DNA of 64,000 bases from positions 62,001 through 126,000 of the forward strand of contig JAJPJX010000023.1 of NCBI GenBank assembly GCA_021324015.1. The letters run 5' to 3'. The position numbers and the translations under genes were made by a program. The notes under the pieces were generated by a model. That model saw only the letters and a program-made list of their open reading frames with translations, was not told the DNA's origin and searched no databases. This document shows, piece after piece, positions 28,248 through 37,639 of the stretch (position 1 is the first letter of the stretch; every line of letters begins with the position of its first letter). The stretch is from Solibacteraceae bacterium (GTDB lineage Bacteria > Acidobacteriota > Terriglobia > Bryobacterales > Bryobacteraceae).

Positions 28248-31200
28248 AACTGCAAGCGGCCTCGCAGTTCAACCTGTCGGCTCGCCGCGCCGTCCACCAT
28301 GCTGCTGACCACTCCCACGCTTCCGGGCACCGAGATATTGGCGGCCGGCAGGTAGAAGTTGGGGTGGTTGAACGCGTCGGAAGCAGATGCGGTAAACGTG
28401 AAATGGAACCGCTCGGTGATGGCGAAGGTCTTGGCGATCGAGATGTTCTGGTTGTTGTATCCCGGGCCTTCCAGGACAAACGCGCCGGAATTGCCGAGAC
28501 TGCCCAGCGCCGGCACTTTGAAACAACTCGGGTCGAACCAGTGGTTGACGCTGCGCTGACTGGATGGCAGGTTGCCGTTGCAGACCCGATCGGGCAGGCC
28601 GCCCACGGTATTCGTGTTGGAGCGGTCCGCGCCGGAGTACGACGGCGAGAAGAAGTGCCCGGTTTCCATATAGCCGATCCAGTACAACTGCCAGCCACCC
28701 AGCGCGCCGTTCACCACCGCCGGGGCATGGCCCATGTAGCGCCGTCCTTTGCCCACCGGGATCTCCCAGACGATGTTCAACACGGCGCGCTGCCGCGGCG
28801 TGAACTGGTCGCGCGAGTAGAACAGCGGGGAGTACGGGCTCTCCAGGTCGGCGCCGCCCTGAAAGTTGGAGTAGCTGGAAGCCAGGGTCCAGTGCGCATC
28901 CAGGGTCACCTGGCCGCTCTTGCGCAACACCTCGAAGGTCATCGCATTGAACTTGGCTTCGCCGTTGCTGCGGTAGTATGACGCGCTCACGAACTGCGGG
29001 TAGGGCCGCCGGTCCGCGGTGAAGGGAATCAGGCTGGGCTGCGGTTTGTTGATGCTGATCCCGTAATTCATTCCGTAGTCGTGCGATCCCACATAGGACA
29101 GGCGGAAACCCATGTCTTTGAACTGCTGCTCCACCGTCACGTTGTACTGATGGATCTGCCCGTTGCTCGCGTCCGGCGGATATCCGGTGATGCTCTGGGA
29201 GGGAATGCGGGCGCTGGTTAGCGAGGTCGGGAACGGATTCGGGAAGGACAGCAGGGGCTGGCCATTGGTGATCACGTTCTGGTAGGTCTCGCTGATCTGG
29301 AACGGCCCGGTGCCCTGCAAACGCGCATACCGTCCCAGGGTTTCATTAAAGATACCGTAGCCGCCGCGAATCACGAGCTTGTCGCTCAAGCGGTAGGCCA
29401 CGCCGATGCGCGGCACGAAATTGTGCAGATCCGGGTTCATCGGGACGTGCCCGGTGACGATGGAAATGTTCTTGGGATAAAGCGCGCTCACCTGGTTCTG
29501 TGTGCCGTCCGGAATGATCACGTTGCCCGTCTTAGGGTCCCAGTTCAGCATGAGGCCGTCGGAAAAGGTGGGCGAGCCGAAGCGGTCCCAGCGCAGGCCC
29601 AGGTCCAGCGTCAGGCGGTTGTTCACTTTGAAGGAGTCCTGGATGAACAGGCCCAGTTCGCTGTCCAGCATCGTGCGGTTGGTAAGCGGATCCAGGCGCG
29701 TGCTGGTGAAGGGCATACCCAGCAGGAAGTCCGCGTAGCCGTATCCGGAGAGCGAGCCGTTGAAATTGAAGCTGCCGTAAGTGCCTTCCGGGATGAAGCC
29801 GGAGAAGCGTGATTGCGGCTTGTATTCGCCGCCGAACTTGAACACGTGGCGGCCCTTGGACCAGGTGACCGTGTCGGCATAGCCCCAGTCATGATCGTTC
29901 TGCCGCTCGCCGCCCGGCTGGGTATAGAGCGAGGGGTAGCCGGCAATGTCCATGCGCGGAAAACCTTCGGCGCTGTAACCCTTGGGGTTGACGCCCTGAA
30001 TCCCGAGCTGCTTCACGGCTTGGTCGCCCTTGAAAGGCGTGACGCCGTAGAGCGGTTCGCCATCCGTGTATTTCTCCTTGTAGAAGCCGACGCGGGCGGT
30101 GTTGACCAGGGTCGGCGAGAAGACATGCGTGTCCTCCACCACCGTGTGGATGTTGAAGCGCACACGGGTCCAGGAGAAAGCGGGGAAGTTGGTGGGCAGC
30201 ACGTACAGCCCCCAATCCTCGATCACGCGGCCCATCAGCCGGTTCTTGCTGCTGATCTGGTAATCGATGCGCTGCGTGAAGTCCTTCCGCAGGTGATAGT
30301 CTTGTGGGAACGGGAACGTGAAGCCATAGTTGCTGGCCAGGCCTGGGCGGTTCGGAGCCGGCAGATAATTCTGATTGACCGACTGCGAGACGGAGCTGAT
30401 GCGGCTGGCCGGGATCACGTTATTGGGGAAGGGCTGGCCGTTCAGCGGATCCTTGACCACCACGGGAGTTCCCAGCGCCAGTAGTTGGGAAAAATCGCCG
30501 CCGCGCATCTGGTCGGTGGGCACGTCCCGCAGGTAGAACTGCTTGCTCGGAATCTTCAGGATGTTGGCTGAGGCGTAGAAGAACAGCTTGTCTTTGATCA
30601 CCGGGCCGGAGGCGCTTACGGCAATCGTGTGGATGAGCACTTTGGCCTTGGTGTCGTCGAAGAATTGACGCGCGGCCAGCGCCGAATTCTGGTTCCAGTA
30701 GGCGGCCTGCCCATGGAATTGATTGCTGCCGGACTTGGTGACCAGGTTCAAGTAGCCCACCCGTGCGAATTCCGCCGTGTTGTTTACCGTCACCACGGTG
30801 ACTTCCTGGGCGTCCAGGATGTCGTTTAACTGGTTCACCGCGTTGTCGTTGGTATGGCCGTCCTGGCCCTCCTGCACCTGGTTCGAACTCTGCCCCGCCC
30901 ACTGCGAGCTCCACACGCCGTTGGATTGCGAAACCAGCGGCGCGGTGGTGATGAAGAGGCTCGGATCCAAGGTCGCCATGCCGCCCACCCAGGGGTTGTC
31001 GAAGTGCTTCGATGTATCCACGGCCGCCTGGATCTTGGCGGTATCGGTCTGGATCACCGCGGCTCCTGCCTGGACGGTCACTTCGGTCCCTACCGCGCCG
31101 ATCTCCAGGGTGACGTTGACGCGCCGCACCTGGGTGCCTTCCAGGATGATGCCATCGGCCACGAAGGTCTTGAACCCCGCCGCCGAGGCCGTGAGCCGGT

Positions 31201-31468
31201 AAGTGCCGCGCTGCAGGTCCGGAATTTCGAAGTCCCCTTCCGCGTTCGTCTTCACCTCGCGTTTGGCATTGGTTTCGAGGTTGGTGAGGGTGATGTCCGC
31301 CCCGGCGATCACCGCGCCGCTCGGGTCCGTGGCGACGCCGCGCACGGTGGATAAGGTGAGCTGCCCGAACAGCGCGGCGCAAGCCACCAGCGGAGCCAGA
31401 AAACGGTATTTCCGAAATCCGGGATAGCTGGTGGGTGTAAACCGCTCTCCCGCGAAATAGTTGGCCAT
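28244..31468 (-). CDS. Oar-like TonB-dependent outer-membrane protein
   Basis: 1074 residues. The N-terminus has about 24 polar residues before a hydrophobic signal region (residues 25-42), and the ATG follows GGAGG at a good distance. A carboxypeptidase-regulatory-like domain (about 45-130; VRGVATDPSGAVIAGADITL...GDFEIPDLQRGTYRLTA) is followed by a plug-like part with EVTVQAGAAVIQTDTAKIQAAV, then a long barrel ending in VELRGRLQF. It is convergent with prmC and divergent from the first GMC gene. Substrate unknown. Confidence 0.88.
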   Translation of the reverse strand: MANYFAGERFTPTSYPGFRKYRFLAPLVACAALFGQLTLSTVRGVATDPSGAVIAGADITLTNLETNAKREVKTNAEGDFEIPDLQRGTYRLTASAAGFKTFVADGIILEGTQVRRVNVTLEIGAVGTEVTVQAGAAVIQTDTAKIQAAVDTSKHFDNPWVGGMATLDPSLFITTAPLVSQSNGVWSSQWAGQSSNQVQEGQDGHTNDNAVNQLNDILDAQEVTVVTVNNTAEFARVGYLNLVTKSGSNQFHGQAAYWNQNSALAARQFFDDTKAKVLIHTIAVSASGPVIKDKLFFYASANILKIPSKQFYLRDVPTDQMRGGDFSQLLALGTPVVVKDPLNGQPFPNNVIPASRISSVSQSVNQNYLPAPNRPGLASNYGFTFPFPQDYHLRKDFTQRIDYQISSKNRLMGRVIEDWGLYVLPTNFPAFSWTRVRFNIHTVVEDTHVFSPTLVNTARVGFYKEKYTDGEPLYGVTPFKGDQAVKQLGIQGVNPKGYSAEGFPRMDIAGYPSLYTQPGGERQNDHDWGYADTVTWSKGRHVFKFGGEYKPQSRFSGFIPEGTYGSFNFNGSLSGYGYADFLLGMPFTSTRLDPLTNRTMLDSELGLFIQDSFKVNNRLTLDLGLRWDRFGSPTFSDGLMLNWDPKTGNVIIPDGTQNQVSALYPKNISIVTGHVPMNPDLHNFVPRIGVAYRLSDKLVIRGGYGIFNETLGRYARLQGTGPFQISETYQNVITNGQPLLSFPNPFPTSLTSARIPSQSITGYPPDASNGQIHQYNVTVEQQFKDMGFRLSYVGSHDYGMNYGISINKPQPSLIPFTADRRPYPQFVSASYYRSNGEAKFNAMTFEVLRKSGQVTLDAHWTLASSYSNFQGGADLESPYSPLFYSRDQFTPRQRAVLNIVWEIPVGKGRRYMGHAPAVVNGALGGWQLYWIGYMETGHFFSPSYSGADRSNTNTVGGLPDRVCNGNLPSSQRSVNHWFDPSCFKVPALGSLGNSGAFVLEGPGYNNQNISIAKTFAITERFHFTFTASASDAFNHPNFYLPAANISVPGSVGVVSSMVDGAASRQVELRGRLQF

Positions 31469-31535
31469 ACGAATCCTCCCTAAAGCCGAGTTGAGATTTC
31501 AGGCCGGAAGTTCTGTTGCCTGGTTAATTAGGGGT

Positions 31536-31563
31536 AGTATACACCGGGCCGCGCCTCTGCCAA
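31536..31563 (-). promoter_or_regulatory. promoter of the minus-strand Oar-like gene
   Basis: On the minus strand TTGGCA (31563-31558), 16-nt spacer, TATACT (31541-31536). The transcript would start near 31529, leaving a leader of about 60 nt. Confidence 0.6.
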
Positions 31564-31593
31564 CCCCACTTTTTAAACGGAGATGTGGGGTTG
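31561..31593. repeat. 9-bp inverted repeat between divergent Oar-like and GMC genes
   Basis: CAACCCCAC (31561-31569) and GTGGGGTTG (31585-31593), perfect, 15-nt spacer. The left arm overlaps the -35 of the Oar-like promoter and the right arm the possible -35 (TTGTCC, 31591-31596) of the GMC gene, so a shared operator is plausible. Confidence 0.45.
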
Positions 31594-31627
31594 TCCCGGG
31601 ATCTGGACATGGTGTAGTCTCTGGGAG

Positions 31628-33301
31628 ATGCCGCTATCGGCCGCTGGAATGAAATTCGATGTCATTGTGGTGGGTTCAGGTGCGGGCGGCGCCACGGCAG
31701 CTTACGTGCTCGCCAACAAGGGCTTGCAGGTTTGCCTGCTGGAAGCCGGCCGCGTGTTGAACCCTGCCAGGGACTTTCTGACGCACACCTGGCCCTGGGA
31801 ACTGCCTTTCCGCGGGCACGGAAAGCCCGGCGAATACGACGGCTTGTGGAAGATCAACGAGTACACGGCGCAGCTTTACACGAATCCCCGCCGCGAGCGC
31901 TACGACTCGCTCGAAAATTTCCACTGGACCCGCCTGCGCGGCACCGGAGGGCGCACCAACACCTGGGGGCGCGCCTGTTTCCGCCATGGGGAACTGGACT
32001 TCAAAACCCGTTCGAAACAGGGCTTCGGTTACGACTGGCCCATCGGCTACCAGGACCTCGCGCCCTACTACGATAAAGTCGAACGGCTGGTCGGGCTTGC
32101 CGGTAACCCCGGCGAGAACTACTTCAACATGCCGGATGGCATCTATTGCGGCCCTCCGCACAAGCCGCGCTGCTCGGAGTTATTTCTCCAGAAGCGGGCC
32201 GCGAAAATCGGCGTGCCGGTGCTGCACGAGCGCACGGCCGTCCTGAGCGTTCCTTATGACGGCCGCCCGGCCTGCCACTATTGCGGCGAATGCGGCCGGG
32301 GATGCGACGTGCGGGCCCGTTTCAGCACCATGGACGTGATTCTGCCCAAGCTGAAAAAGCTTCCCAACTTCACGCTGCGCCCGCACGCCGTAGCGCACCA
32401 GGTGCTCGTGAACAGCAACGGCCTGGCGCGCGGGGTCTCCTTTGTCGATGCGCTCAGCAGGCAGCACTACGAAATGGAAAGCCGCGCCGTGGTGCTGGCT
32501 GCCAGTACCGTCGAGTCCGGACGCATCCTGCTGAACTCGAAGTCGCGGTTCCACCCCAAGGGCATCGGCAACTCCAGCGGGTTGGTGGGACATTACCTGA
32601 TGGACAGCGTCAAATCGGGCGCCATGGTGGGCGTCGCGCCGGAACTCGAGAACCGCGAACGCGTGGACGAGGACGGCGCCGGCGGCTCCCACATGACCAT
32701 CCCGCGCTTCAACTACAACCGCCGGAACAATTTCTACGGCGGCTACTTCGTCCTGATCGGCACCGGCTTCGGGCGGGAGCTCAGCAGTTCCGGCGGCGCC
32801 ACCGCCTGGGGCGCGGCCCTCAAGCGGCAGATCCGCCGCCAATACGGGAGCACGATTTCGCTGCGGGGCTACGGCGAGCGGATCCCCGACCACGACAACT
32901 ATTTCGAAATCGACCCCCACAACACCGATTCCTACGGTATCCCGCAGGTGCGGTTTCACGTCGCCCACAAGGAAAATGAGTGGAAGATGATGGCGGATAT
33001 GTACGGCTGGATGGACCAGATTCTGCGCGCCGCCGGTGCTGAGATTCTGCCGCACCGCCAGTACCTGGAGCCCATGGGCGACGCCACCCACGAATGCGGC
33101 ACGGCGCGCATGGGCGCCGATCCCAAAGCCAGCGTCCTGAATGCGTGGTGCCAGTCGCACGATGTCAAAAACCTGTTCGTCACCGACGGCAGTTGTTTCG
33201 TGTCTCTGCCCGGCACGCACGGCATTACCACGCTGATGATGTCGATTTCCTGGCGGGCTTCGGAGTATCTCGCGGAGCAGATGCGGCGGGGAGACGTATG
33301 A
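31628..33301 (+). CDS. GMC-family FAD dehydrogenase with C-x5-C-x3-C motif
   Basis: 557 residues from ATG 31628 (an ATG at 31649 would give 550 and begin right at the Rossmann strand). FAD-binding FDVIVVGSGAGGATAAYVL is at the N-terminus. Cys216, Cys222 and Cys226 follow C-x5-C-x3-C (CHYCGECGRGC), like the Fe-S ligands in the FAD-dependent glucose dehydrogenase alpha subunit. The active-site His is in HECGTARMG; the second position is His (LPGTHGITT), not Asn. It probably oxidises a sugar or alcohol in the periplasm, with the 33298 protein (overlap 4 nt) as its small subunit. TAGTCT at 31615-31620 is 7 nt before the ATG. Confidence 0.85.
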   Translation: MPLSAAGMKFDVIVVGSGAGGATAAYVLANKGLQVCLLEAGRVLNPARDFLTHTWPWELPFRGHGKPGEYDGLWKINEYTAQLYTNPRRERYDSLENFHWTRLRGTGGRTNTWGRACFRHGELDFKTRSKQGFGYDWPIGYQDLAPYYDKVERLVGLAGNPGENYFNMPDGIYCGPPHKPRCSELFLQKRAAKIGVPVLHERTAVLSVPYDGRPACHYCGECGRGCDVRARFSTMDVILPKLKKLPNFTLRPHAVAHQVLVNSNGLARGVSFVDALSRQHYEMESRAVVLAASTVESGRILLNSKSRFHPKGIGNSSGLVGHYLMDSVKSGAMVGVAPELENRERVDEDGAGGSHMTIPRFNYNRRNNFYGGYFVLIGTGFGRELSSSGGATAWGAALKRQIRRQYGSTISLRGYGERIPDHDNYFEIDPHNTDSYGIPQVRFHVAHKENEWKMMADMYGWMDQILRAAGAEILPHRQYLEPMGDATHECGTARMGADPKASVLNAWCQSHDVKNLFVTDGSCFVSLPGTHGITTLMMSISWRASEYLAEQMRRGDV

Positions 33302-33849
33302 GCGCGCCGGAATTGAGCCGCCGGAGTGCCGCGGCCTTACTGGGGCTTGGGGTGGCGGCCTCGCGACTAAAGGCGGCGCAAGCCGCGCTCAACGCGCTGC
33401 GCCGCGATCCCGCGGAAGCCAAACTCCAGTTCTTCACCCCCGCGCAGCACGAACTGCTGGATGCGCTCACGGAGATGATCCTGCCGGCCGATGAGCATTC
33501 ACCGGGCGCCCACGCCGCCGCGGTCGGCAAGTACATCGACCTGGTGGTGGCCAACAGCACGCCCGAAACGCAGGCCGCCTGGAGAGCGAACCTCGCCGCG
33601 TTCGAAGCCTTCGCCGGGCAGGCCGGAAAGCCGTTTCTGCGAGCCGCGCCGGCCCAACGCGCCAAAGTGCTGGAGCAGCTCGCGGCGCGCGCCGCCCGTC
33701 CCGGAACCCCCGCGGAGCATTTCTTCGCGCAGGTCCGGGAAATGACCATCTTCGGATACTACAGCTCGGAAATCGGACTGCTCAAAGAACTCGGGTACAA
33801 AGGGAACCAGGTGCTGGCCGCGTTCCCCGGCTGCCACTCCGCGCCGTAA
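33298..33849 (+). CDS. gluconate 2-dehydrogenase subunit 3 family protein
   Basis: 183 residues. The start ATG overlaps the GMC stop by 4 nt. The N-terminal LSRRSAAALLGLGVAA looks like a Tat-type signal, which would carry the folded GMC partner across the membrane. The conserved core FFTPAQHELLDALTEMILPADEHSPGA and the C-terminal FGYYSSEIGLLKELGYKGN fit the family. It likely forms the gamma (export/maturation) subunit. The cytochrome subunit normally seen is not next to it. Confidence 0.88.
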   Translation: MSAPELSRRSAAALLGLGVAASRLKAAQAALNALRRDPAEAKLQFFTPAQHELLDALTEMILPADEHSPGAHAAAVGKYIDLVVANSTPETQAAWRANLAAFEAFAGQAGKPFLRAAPAQRAKVLEQLAARAARPGTPAEHFFAQVREMTIFGYYSSEIGLLKELGYKGNQVLAAFPGCHSAP

Positions 33850-33865
33850 CCGCCGCGCCGCCGGC

Positions 33866-34732
33866 CTACGCCGAATACTTGCGCACGCCGCGCTTGAGTT
33901 CCGCGGCCAGGCCGGGGAGGGCGGTTTCCACATCCTGGTCTTCGTACTCGATGGAGACGTAACCTTTGTATCCGCTTTTGGCGAACATGCCGAGCAAGCG
34001 ATCCCAATCGGCCTTTTCTTTCACGCCGTCCGGGCTCGCGATGTGCGCCTTGAAGTGCACGTTCACGGCGTACGGGATACAGAGCGCCACCTGCGCATAG
34101 CCGTTCTTCGGAAAATTCCCCGTGTCCAGGTTGATGCCGGCCCACGGGGAATCGGTCTGTTTCACGATCTCGACGGTCGGCTCGGCGGTGGTGGTCAGCC
34201 CCCCGTCGTCCTCCACTCCCAGAATGATTCCCTTGCTGCCGGCGTATTCCGCCCCGCGTTTGAGCACTTCGACGGCCCAGGCGATAGCCTGCGATTCGCT
34301 GGCGCCCTTGGGGATCGCGCCGCCGAAAACGCGCACGTGTGTGGCGCCGAGTTTATCGGCAATGTCCACCCACTTGCGGATGTTTTCAACTTCGGCGCGC
34401 TGCAATTCTGGCGTAGGCTGCGCCAGGCGGGCGCGCACCGCGGCGCTGTAAAGGCTCACCGCGTGCTTGTAAGCCGTGCGCCGCAGGGATGCCAGGTACT
34501 GATCCGAGGTGTCCGGGAACCAGTAGACCGTGGTGTCCAGCCCGTCCAGGCCGAGGTCTGCCACGTAGCGGATCAGGTCCTCGTAGGTCAGCGTCTTGGC
34601 TTGCAGTTGCCGGCGAAACGAATACGCCACCAGGCCGGCTTTCAGGTGCCCTTTGGCCCCGGCTTGTGGGTAGGCGCGGGCAGCGGCCGCGGCGAGCGCG
34701 GGGGCGGCTTTCAGGAGTTCTCGGCGATTCAT
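33866..34732 (-). CDS. Tat-exported xylose-isomerase-like TIM barrel (sugar phosphate isomerase/epimerase family)
   Basis: 288 residues. Signal MNRRELLKAAPALAAAAARA has the twin Arg. The barrel core has GLVAYSFRR, LGLDGLDTTVYWFPD, LGATHVRVFGGA, GIILGVEDDGG with acidic metal ligands, and GINLDTGN and YKGYVSIEYEDQDVE near the end, typical of the AP-endonuclease-2-like fold. In 3-keto-glycoside degrading systems, a TIM-barrel lyase of this type acts with GMC dehydrogenases; that role is possible here but not shown. It diverges from the acetamidase gene. Confidence 0.8.
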   Translation of the reverse strand: MNRRELLKAAPALAAAAARAYPQAGAKGHLKAGLVAYSFRRQLQAKTLTYEDLIRYVADLGLDGLDTTVYWFPDTSDQYLASLRRTAYKHAVSLYSAAVRARLAQPTPELQRAEVENIRKWVDIADKLGATHVRVFGGAIPKGASESQAIAWAVEVLKRGAEYAGSKGIILGVEDDGGLTTTAEPTVEIVKQTDSPWAGINLDTGNFPKNGYAQVALCIPYAVNVHFKAHIASPDGVKEKADWDRLLGMFAKSGYKGYVSIEYEDQDVETALPGLAAELKRGVRKYSA

Positions 34733-34761
34733 ACAGGCTCAGGCGCGGCGCGCCGACCTGA

Positions 34762-34789
34762 ATTATATCCAAACTCCCAGTGCTATACT
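34762..34789. promoter_or_regulatory. overlapping divergent -10 elements
   Basis: Plus strand: TGCTATACT, an extended -10 (TATACT at 34784-34789), 8 nt before the ATG at 34798. Minus strand: TATAAT (34767-34762) for the TIM-barrel gene. No clear -35 is seen for either. Confidence 0.5.
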
Positions 34790-34797
34790 GCCCCATC

Positions 34798-35814
34798 ATG
34801 TGCTCGCCTCTCGTGCGCTTCAGCCTCGCGCTCCTGCTGCCGTGGGCCCTCGCCGCCGAAACCCATGAGGTGGTGGCCAAGGTCTACTACCGCACCTTTT
34901 CGCATACGAATCCGGTTCTGCTGCGCATCCGCCCCGGCGACGTGGTGGTCACCAAAACCCTCGACGCCAGCGGCCGCGACTACACCGGCGCGGTGCGCCA
35001 TCCGGACCCCGGCAATCCGCTCACGGGGCCGTTTTATGTCGAAGGCGCCGAACCGGGCGACGCGCTGGTGGTCCACCTGCGCAAAATGCGTCTGAACCGC
35101 AACTGGGGCTATTCGGGCTACCGCCTGGGCCTGTTTTCGCTGACCCCCGACTTCATCGAGACGCTCTACCCCAACAGCTTCAAGCCGGACATCGTCATGA
35201 AGGGCGCTTCGCGTTACGTGCGCTGGGACCTGGACCTGGCGCGCAACCTGGTCCAGCTCAACGATCCGAAAAGCCGCGAGATCCGGCTGGAATTCCCGGC
35301 CAAACCCATGCTGGGCTGCATCGGCGTGGCGCCCGCGGGAGATTTCGCGCCGACCTCAGGCCCCGCCGGGTCTTACGGAGGCAACCTGGACTACAACGAG
35401 GTGCGCGAAGGCGCCACCGTCCTGCTGCCGGTGTATCACTCGGGCGCGTATCTATTCCTGGGCGACGGCCACGCGCTGCAAGGCGACGGCGAACCCACCG
35501 GCAACGGCATCGAGACCTCCATGGACGTGGAGTTCAGCGTGGAGGTGCGCAAGCACGCCGGCCTTTCCGGACCGCGTCTGGAAACGGCCGACTCGCTCAT
35601 CAGCCTGGGCGCCGAGCCCGAATTCACCAGTGCGCTGGACCGTGGTTTGCAGATGGCCACGGTGGATATGGTCCGCTGGCTGACCAGCGAATACAAGCTG
35701 GAACCCTGGGCCGCGCACCTGCTCGTGGCGTTTCAGGGCAAGTACGACGTGGTCACCGTGGCGGGCACCATGGGGCTCCGGATTCCCAAGGCAGCGCTGG
35801 CCCATCGGCCATGA
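34798..35814 (+). CDS. exported acetamidase/formamidase (FmdA/AmdA) family protein
   Basis: 338 residues from ATG 34798, which starts the signal peptide (MCSPLVRFSLALLLPWALA). Family signs: RIRPGDVVVTKTLDASG, NPLTGPFYVEGAEPGDALVVHL, KPMLGCIGVAP, GGNLDYNEVREGATVLLPVYHSGAYLFLGDGHALQGDGE and GIETSMDVEF. The usual enzyme is cytoplasmic and acts on short amides; here it has an export signal, so the substrate may be different. It overlaps the aldo/keto reductase by 4 nt. Confidence 0.87.
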   Translation: MCSPLVRFSLALLLPWALAAETHEVVAKVYYRTFSHTNPVLLRIRPGDVVVTKTLDASGRDYTGAVRHPDPGNPLTGPFYVEGAEPGDALVVHLRKMRLNRNWGYSGYRLGLFSLTPDFIETLYPNSFKPDIVMKGASRYVRWDLDLARNLVQLNDPKSREIRLEFPAKPMLGCIGVAPAGDFAPTSGPAGSYGGNLDYNEVREGATVLLPVYHSGAYLFLGDGHALQGDGEPTGNGIETSMDVEFSVEVRKHAGLSGPRLETADSLISLGAEPEFTSALDRGLQMATVDMVRWLTSEYKLEPWAAHLLVAFQGKYDVVTVAGTMGLRIPKAALAHRP

Positions 35815-36662
35815 TCCGGCGCGTCTTCGGCTGGACCGGTGTGGAGGTGCCGGTCATCGGGCAGGGGACCTGGATGATCGAAGGCAGCCGCGAGGCGGAG
35901 CGGCGGGCCATCGAAGCCCTTTGCACCGGCCTTGATCTGGGCATGACCCACATCGACACCGCCGAGATGTACGGCAGCGGGCGCGCCGAAGAACTGGTGG
36001 CCGAAGCCATTGCCGGGCGCCGCCACGAAGTCTTCCTGGTAAGCAAGGTGCTGCCGTCCAACGCCTCGTACAAAGGCACGATCGCGGCTTGCGAGCGCAG
36101 CCTGAAACGCCTGGGGACCGGCTGGCTGGATCTGTATCTGTTGCACTGGCCCGGCCGCTATCCGATCGCCGAGACCATGCGCGCCATGGAGGACCTGGTG
36201 GCCGCGGGCAAGATCCGTCACCTGGGCGTCAGCAACTTCGATCTTGGCGAACTGCAAGCCGCCGAGCGCGCGCTGAAGCGGGAACGCATCGCCTGCAACC
36301 AGGTGCTCTACCACCTCGGCGACCGCGGTATTGAGCGCAGGCTGATTCCGTACTGTCAATCCCGCGGGATCGCCGTCGTGGGTTACAGCCCGTTCGGTCA
36401 CGGCGACTTTCCTTCGCCGCGCAGTGCTGCGGGCCGCACGCTGGCCGAGGTGGCCGAACGCCACGGGCGCACGCCGCGGCAAACGGTACTGAACTTTCTC
36501 ACGCGCCAGCCGGGAGTCTTCAGCATCCCCAAATCCTCGCGCAGCCAGCACACGCGCGAAAACAGCGCCGGCGCCGGCTGGAGTCTCGATCCCGAAGGTC
36601 TGGCCGCGATCGGCGGCGCCTTTCCCGCGCCCGATCACGACGTCCCGCTGGGCATGCTCTGA
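35811..36662 (+). CDS. aldo/keto reductase
   Basis: 283 residues, NAD(P)H-dependent carbonyl reductase with the TIM-barrel fold. The catalytic tetrad is Asp49, Tyr54, Lys79 and His112 (HIDTAEMYGSG, LVSKVLPSNAS, DLYLLHWPG). HLGVSNFDLGEL and the C-terminal IPKSSRSQHTREN (cofactor phosphate region) are normal. It starts within the acetamidase stop (ATGA), and is likely translationally coupled. Substrate unknown. Confidence 0.9.
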   Translation: MIRRVFGWTGVEVPVIGQGTWMIEGSREAERRAIEALCTGLDLGMTHIDTAEMYGSGRAEELVAEAIAGRRHEVFLVSKVLPSNASYKGTIAACERSLKRLGTGWLDLYLLHWPGRYPIAETMRAMEDLVAAGKIRHLGVSNFDLGELQAAERALKRERIACNQVLYHLGDRGIERRLIPYCQSRGIAVVGYSPFGHGDFPSPRSAAGRTLAEVAERHGRTPRQTVLNFLTRQPGVFSIPKSSRSQHTRENSAGAGWSLDPEGLAAIGGAFPAPDHDVPLGML

Positions 36663-36888
36663 ACCCGGGCCAGGCGTTTACGGCGCGGAAGTCCGCAAAC
36701 CGTGCGATACTGAAGATAGTTCTCTCCACCGAGCGGCCCCCCGATGGCTCGCCACTCTCTGCCGAGGACGCGGAGTGGTACATGAGCTGAGCCGGTACAC
36801 ATCGCAAAGTTTCAGTACAAGTTCTGACCTGGCTTTAGAGGCGACGCGGTTATCCGGTTGCCTGCTTCGCATGCAACGCATGAAACAC

Positions 36889-37155
36889 ATGAAACTCGAA
36901 CTTACGCTTGAGGAACTCACCCTGTTGACCAGCTTGGCATCCGATCAGCTCTTCCGCAGAGAATTCATCGACCCGAAGATGCCCGGGTATCGGGCCGATC
37001 CCGCGGAACTGCAACTGGGCAAGGCGCTGGTAGGGCGGCTGCGGCTGATGATCGTCCAGGCCTCCCGGGACACCGGAGCATCGCCGGCCGCCGACACCGG
37101 GCGCGTTTCGGGTAATGCGTCCAAGCGGTCCCATGGCATCACAGATGCCCTTTGA
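36889..37155 (+). CDS. hypothetical small protein, 88 aa
   Basis: No family recognised. The stretch KLELTLEELTLLTSLASDQLFRREF is likely helical; the last 30 residues are polar. In-frame ATGs at 36871 and 36880 are also possible and there is no clear ribosome site. The preceding 226 bp (36663-36888) hold a short GCGG/CCGC stem at 36684-36695 and nothing else I can support. A second small gene follows after 28 nt. Confidence 0.45.
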   Translation: MKLELTLEELTLLTSLASDQLFRREFIDPKMPGYRADPAELQLGKALVGRLRLMIVQASRDTGASPAADTGRVSGNASKRSHGITDAL

Positions 37156-37183
37156 TCCGCGAGAACCTGTTAGGAGTGCGACT

Positions 37184-37528
37184 GTGCGGTTCACTCTGAC
37201 GGGATTCAATCAAAAGGCGGGAGTCCGCCTATATGCGTTTGAAGGAATCGCGGATGGGATCCGTACGAGCTTCACGGTCGGAGTAGATCTGGCTCTCATC
37301 CCGCGCTTTGGAATCCACATTCAGGAGCTGCCGCTCTTGTGTCGGGAACTTCTGGAGCGGCAGGCAGAAGGCCGGGAAGAGCGCACTTTGACCTTTACGG
37401 AAGAGGAAATGCGCGTACACGCCCACAATCGCGAGTTGGCGCGAGAGGCAGCGGACCGGAAGCGCAAAGCCGTCCGAAGACCTTCGAGCGACAACGTCGG
37501 GGTGGCCTGGCGCACTCCGGTTCGATAG
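37184..37528 (+). CDS. hypothetical small protein, 114 aa
   Basis: GTG start at 37184 chosen because AGGAG ends 7 nt before it; an upstream ATG at 37145 is less likely. The N-terminal part (VRFTLTGFNQKAGVRLYAFEGI) looks beta-rich, the second half is helical and highly charged (LLERQAEGREERTLTFTEEEM). No family recognised. It has the same size class and GMC-region location as the genes at 36889 and 40082. Confidence 0.6.
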   Translation: MRFTLTGFNQKAGVRLYAFEGIADGIRTSFTVGVDLALIPRFGIHIQELPLLCRELLERQAEGREERTLTFTEEEMRVHAHNRELAREAADRKRKAVRRPSSDNVGVAWRTPVR

Positions 37529-37547
37529 TCCGCGCCCTGCCATAGGA

Positions 37548-37572
37548 GCCGAGCCGCGACCGTCACGGAGCG
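37548..37572 (+). repeat. dispersed 25-bp repeat, copy 1
   Basis: GCCGAGCCGCGACCGT then CACGGAGCG. 23 of 25 bases match 46833-46857, with the first 16 identical. It lies in the 111-bp region before the second GMC gene. Confidence 0.55.
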
Positions 37573-37639
37573 TTCCCTTGCCGCGCGCTGCCCCGAACTC
37601 CGCCCTCAATCGGCGTAGCATGGTAATTAAGAGGATGCT

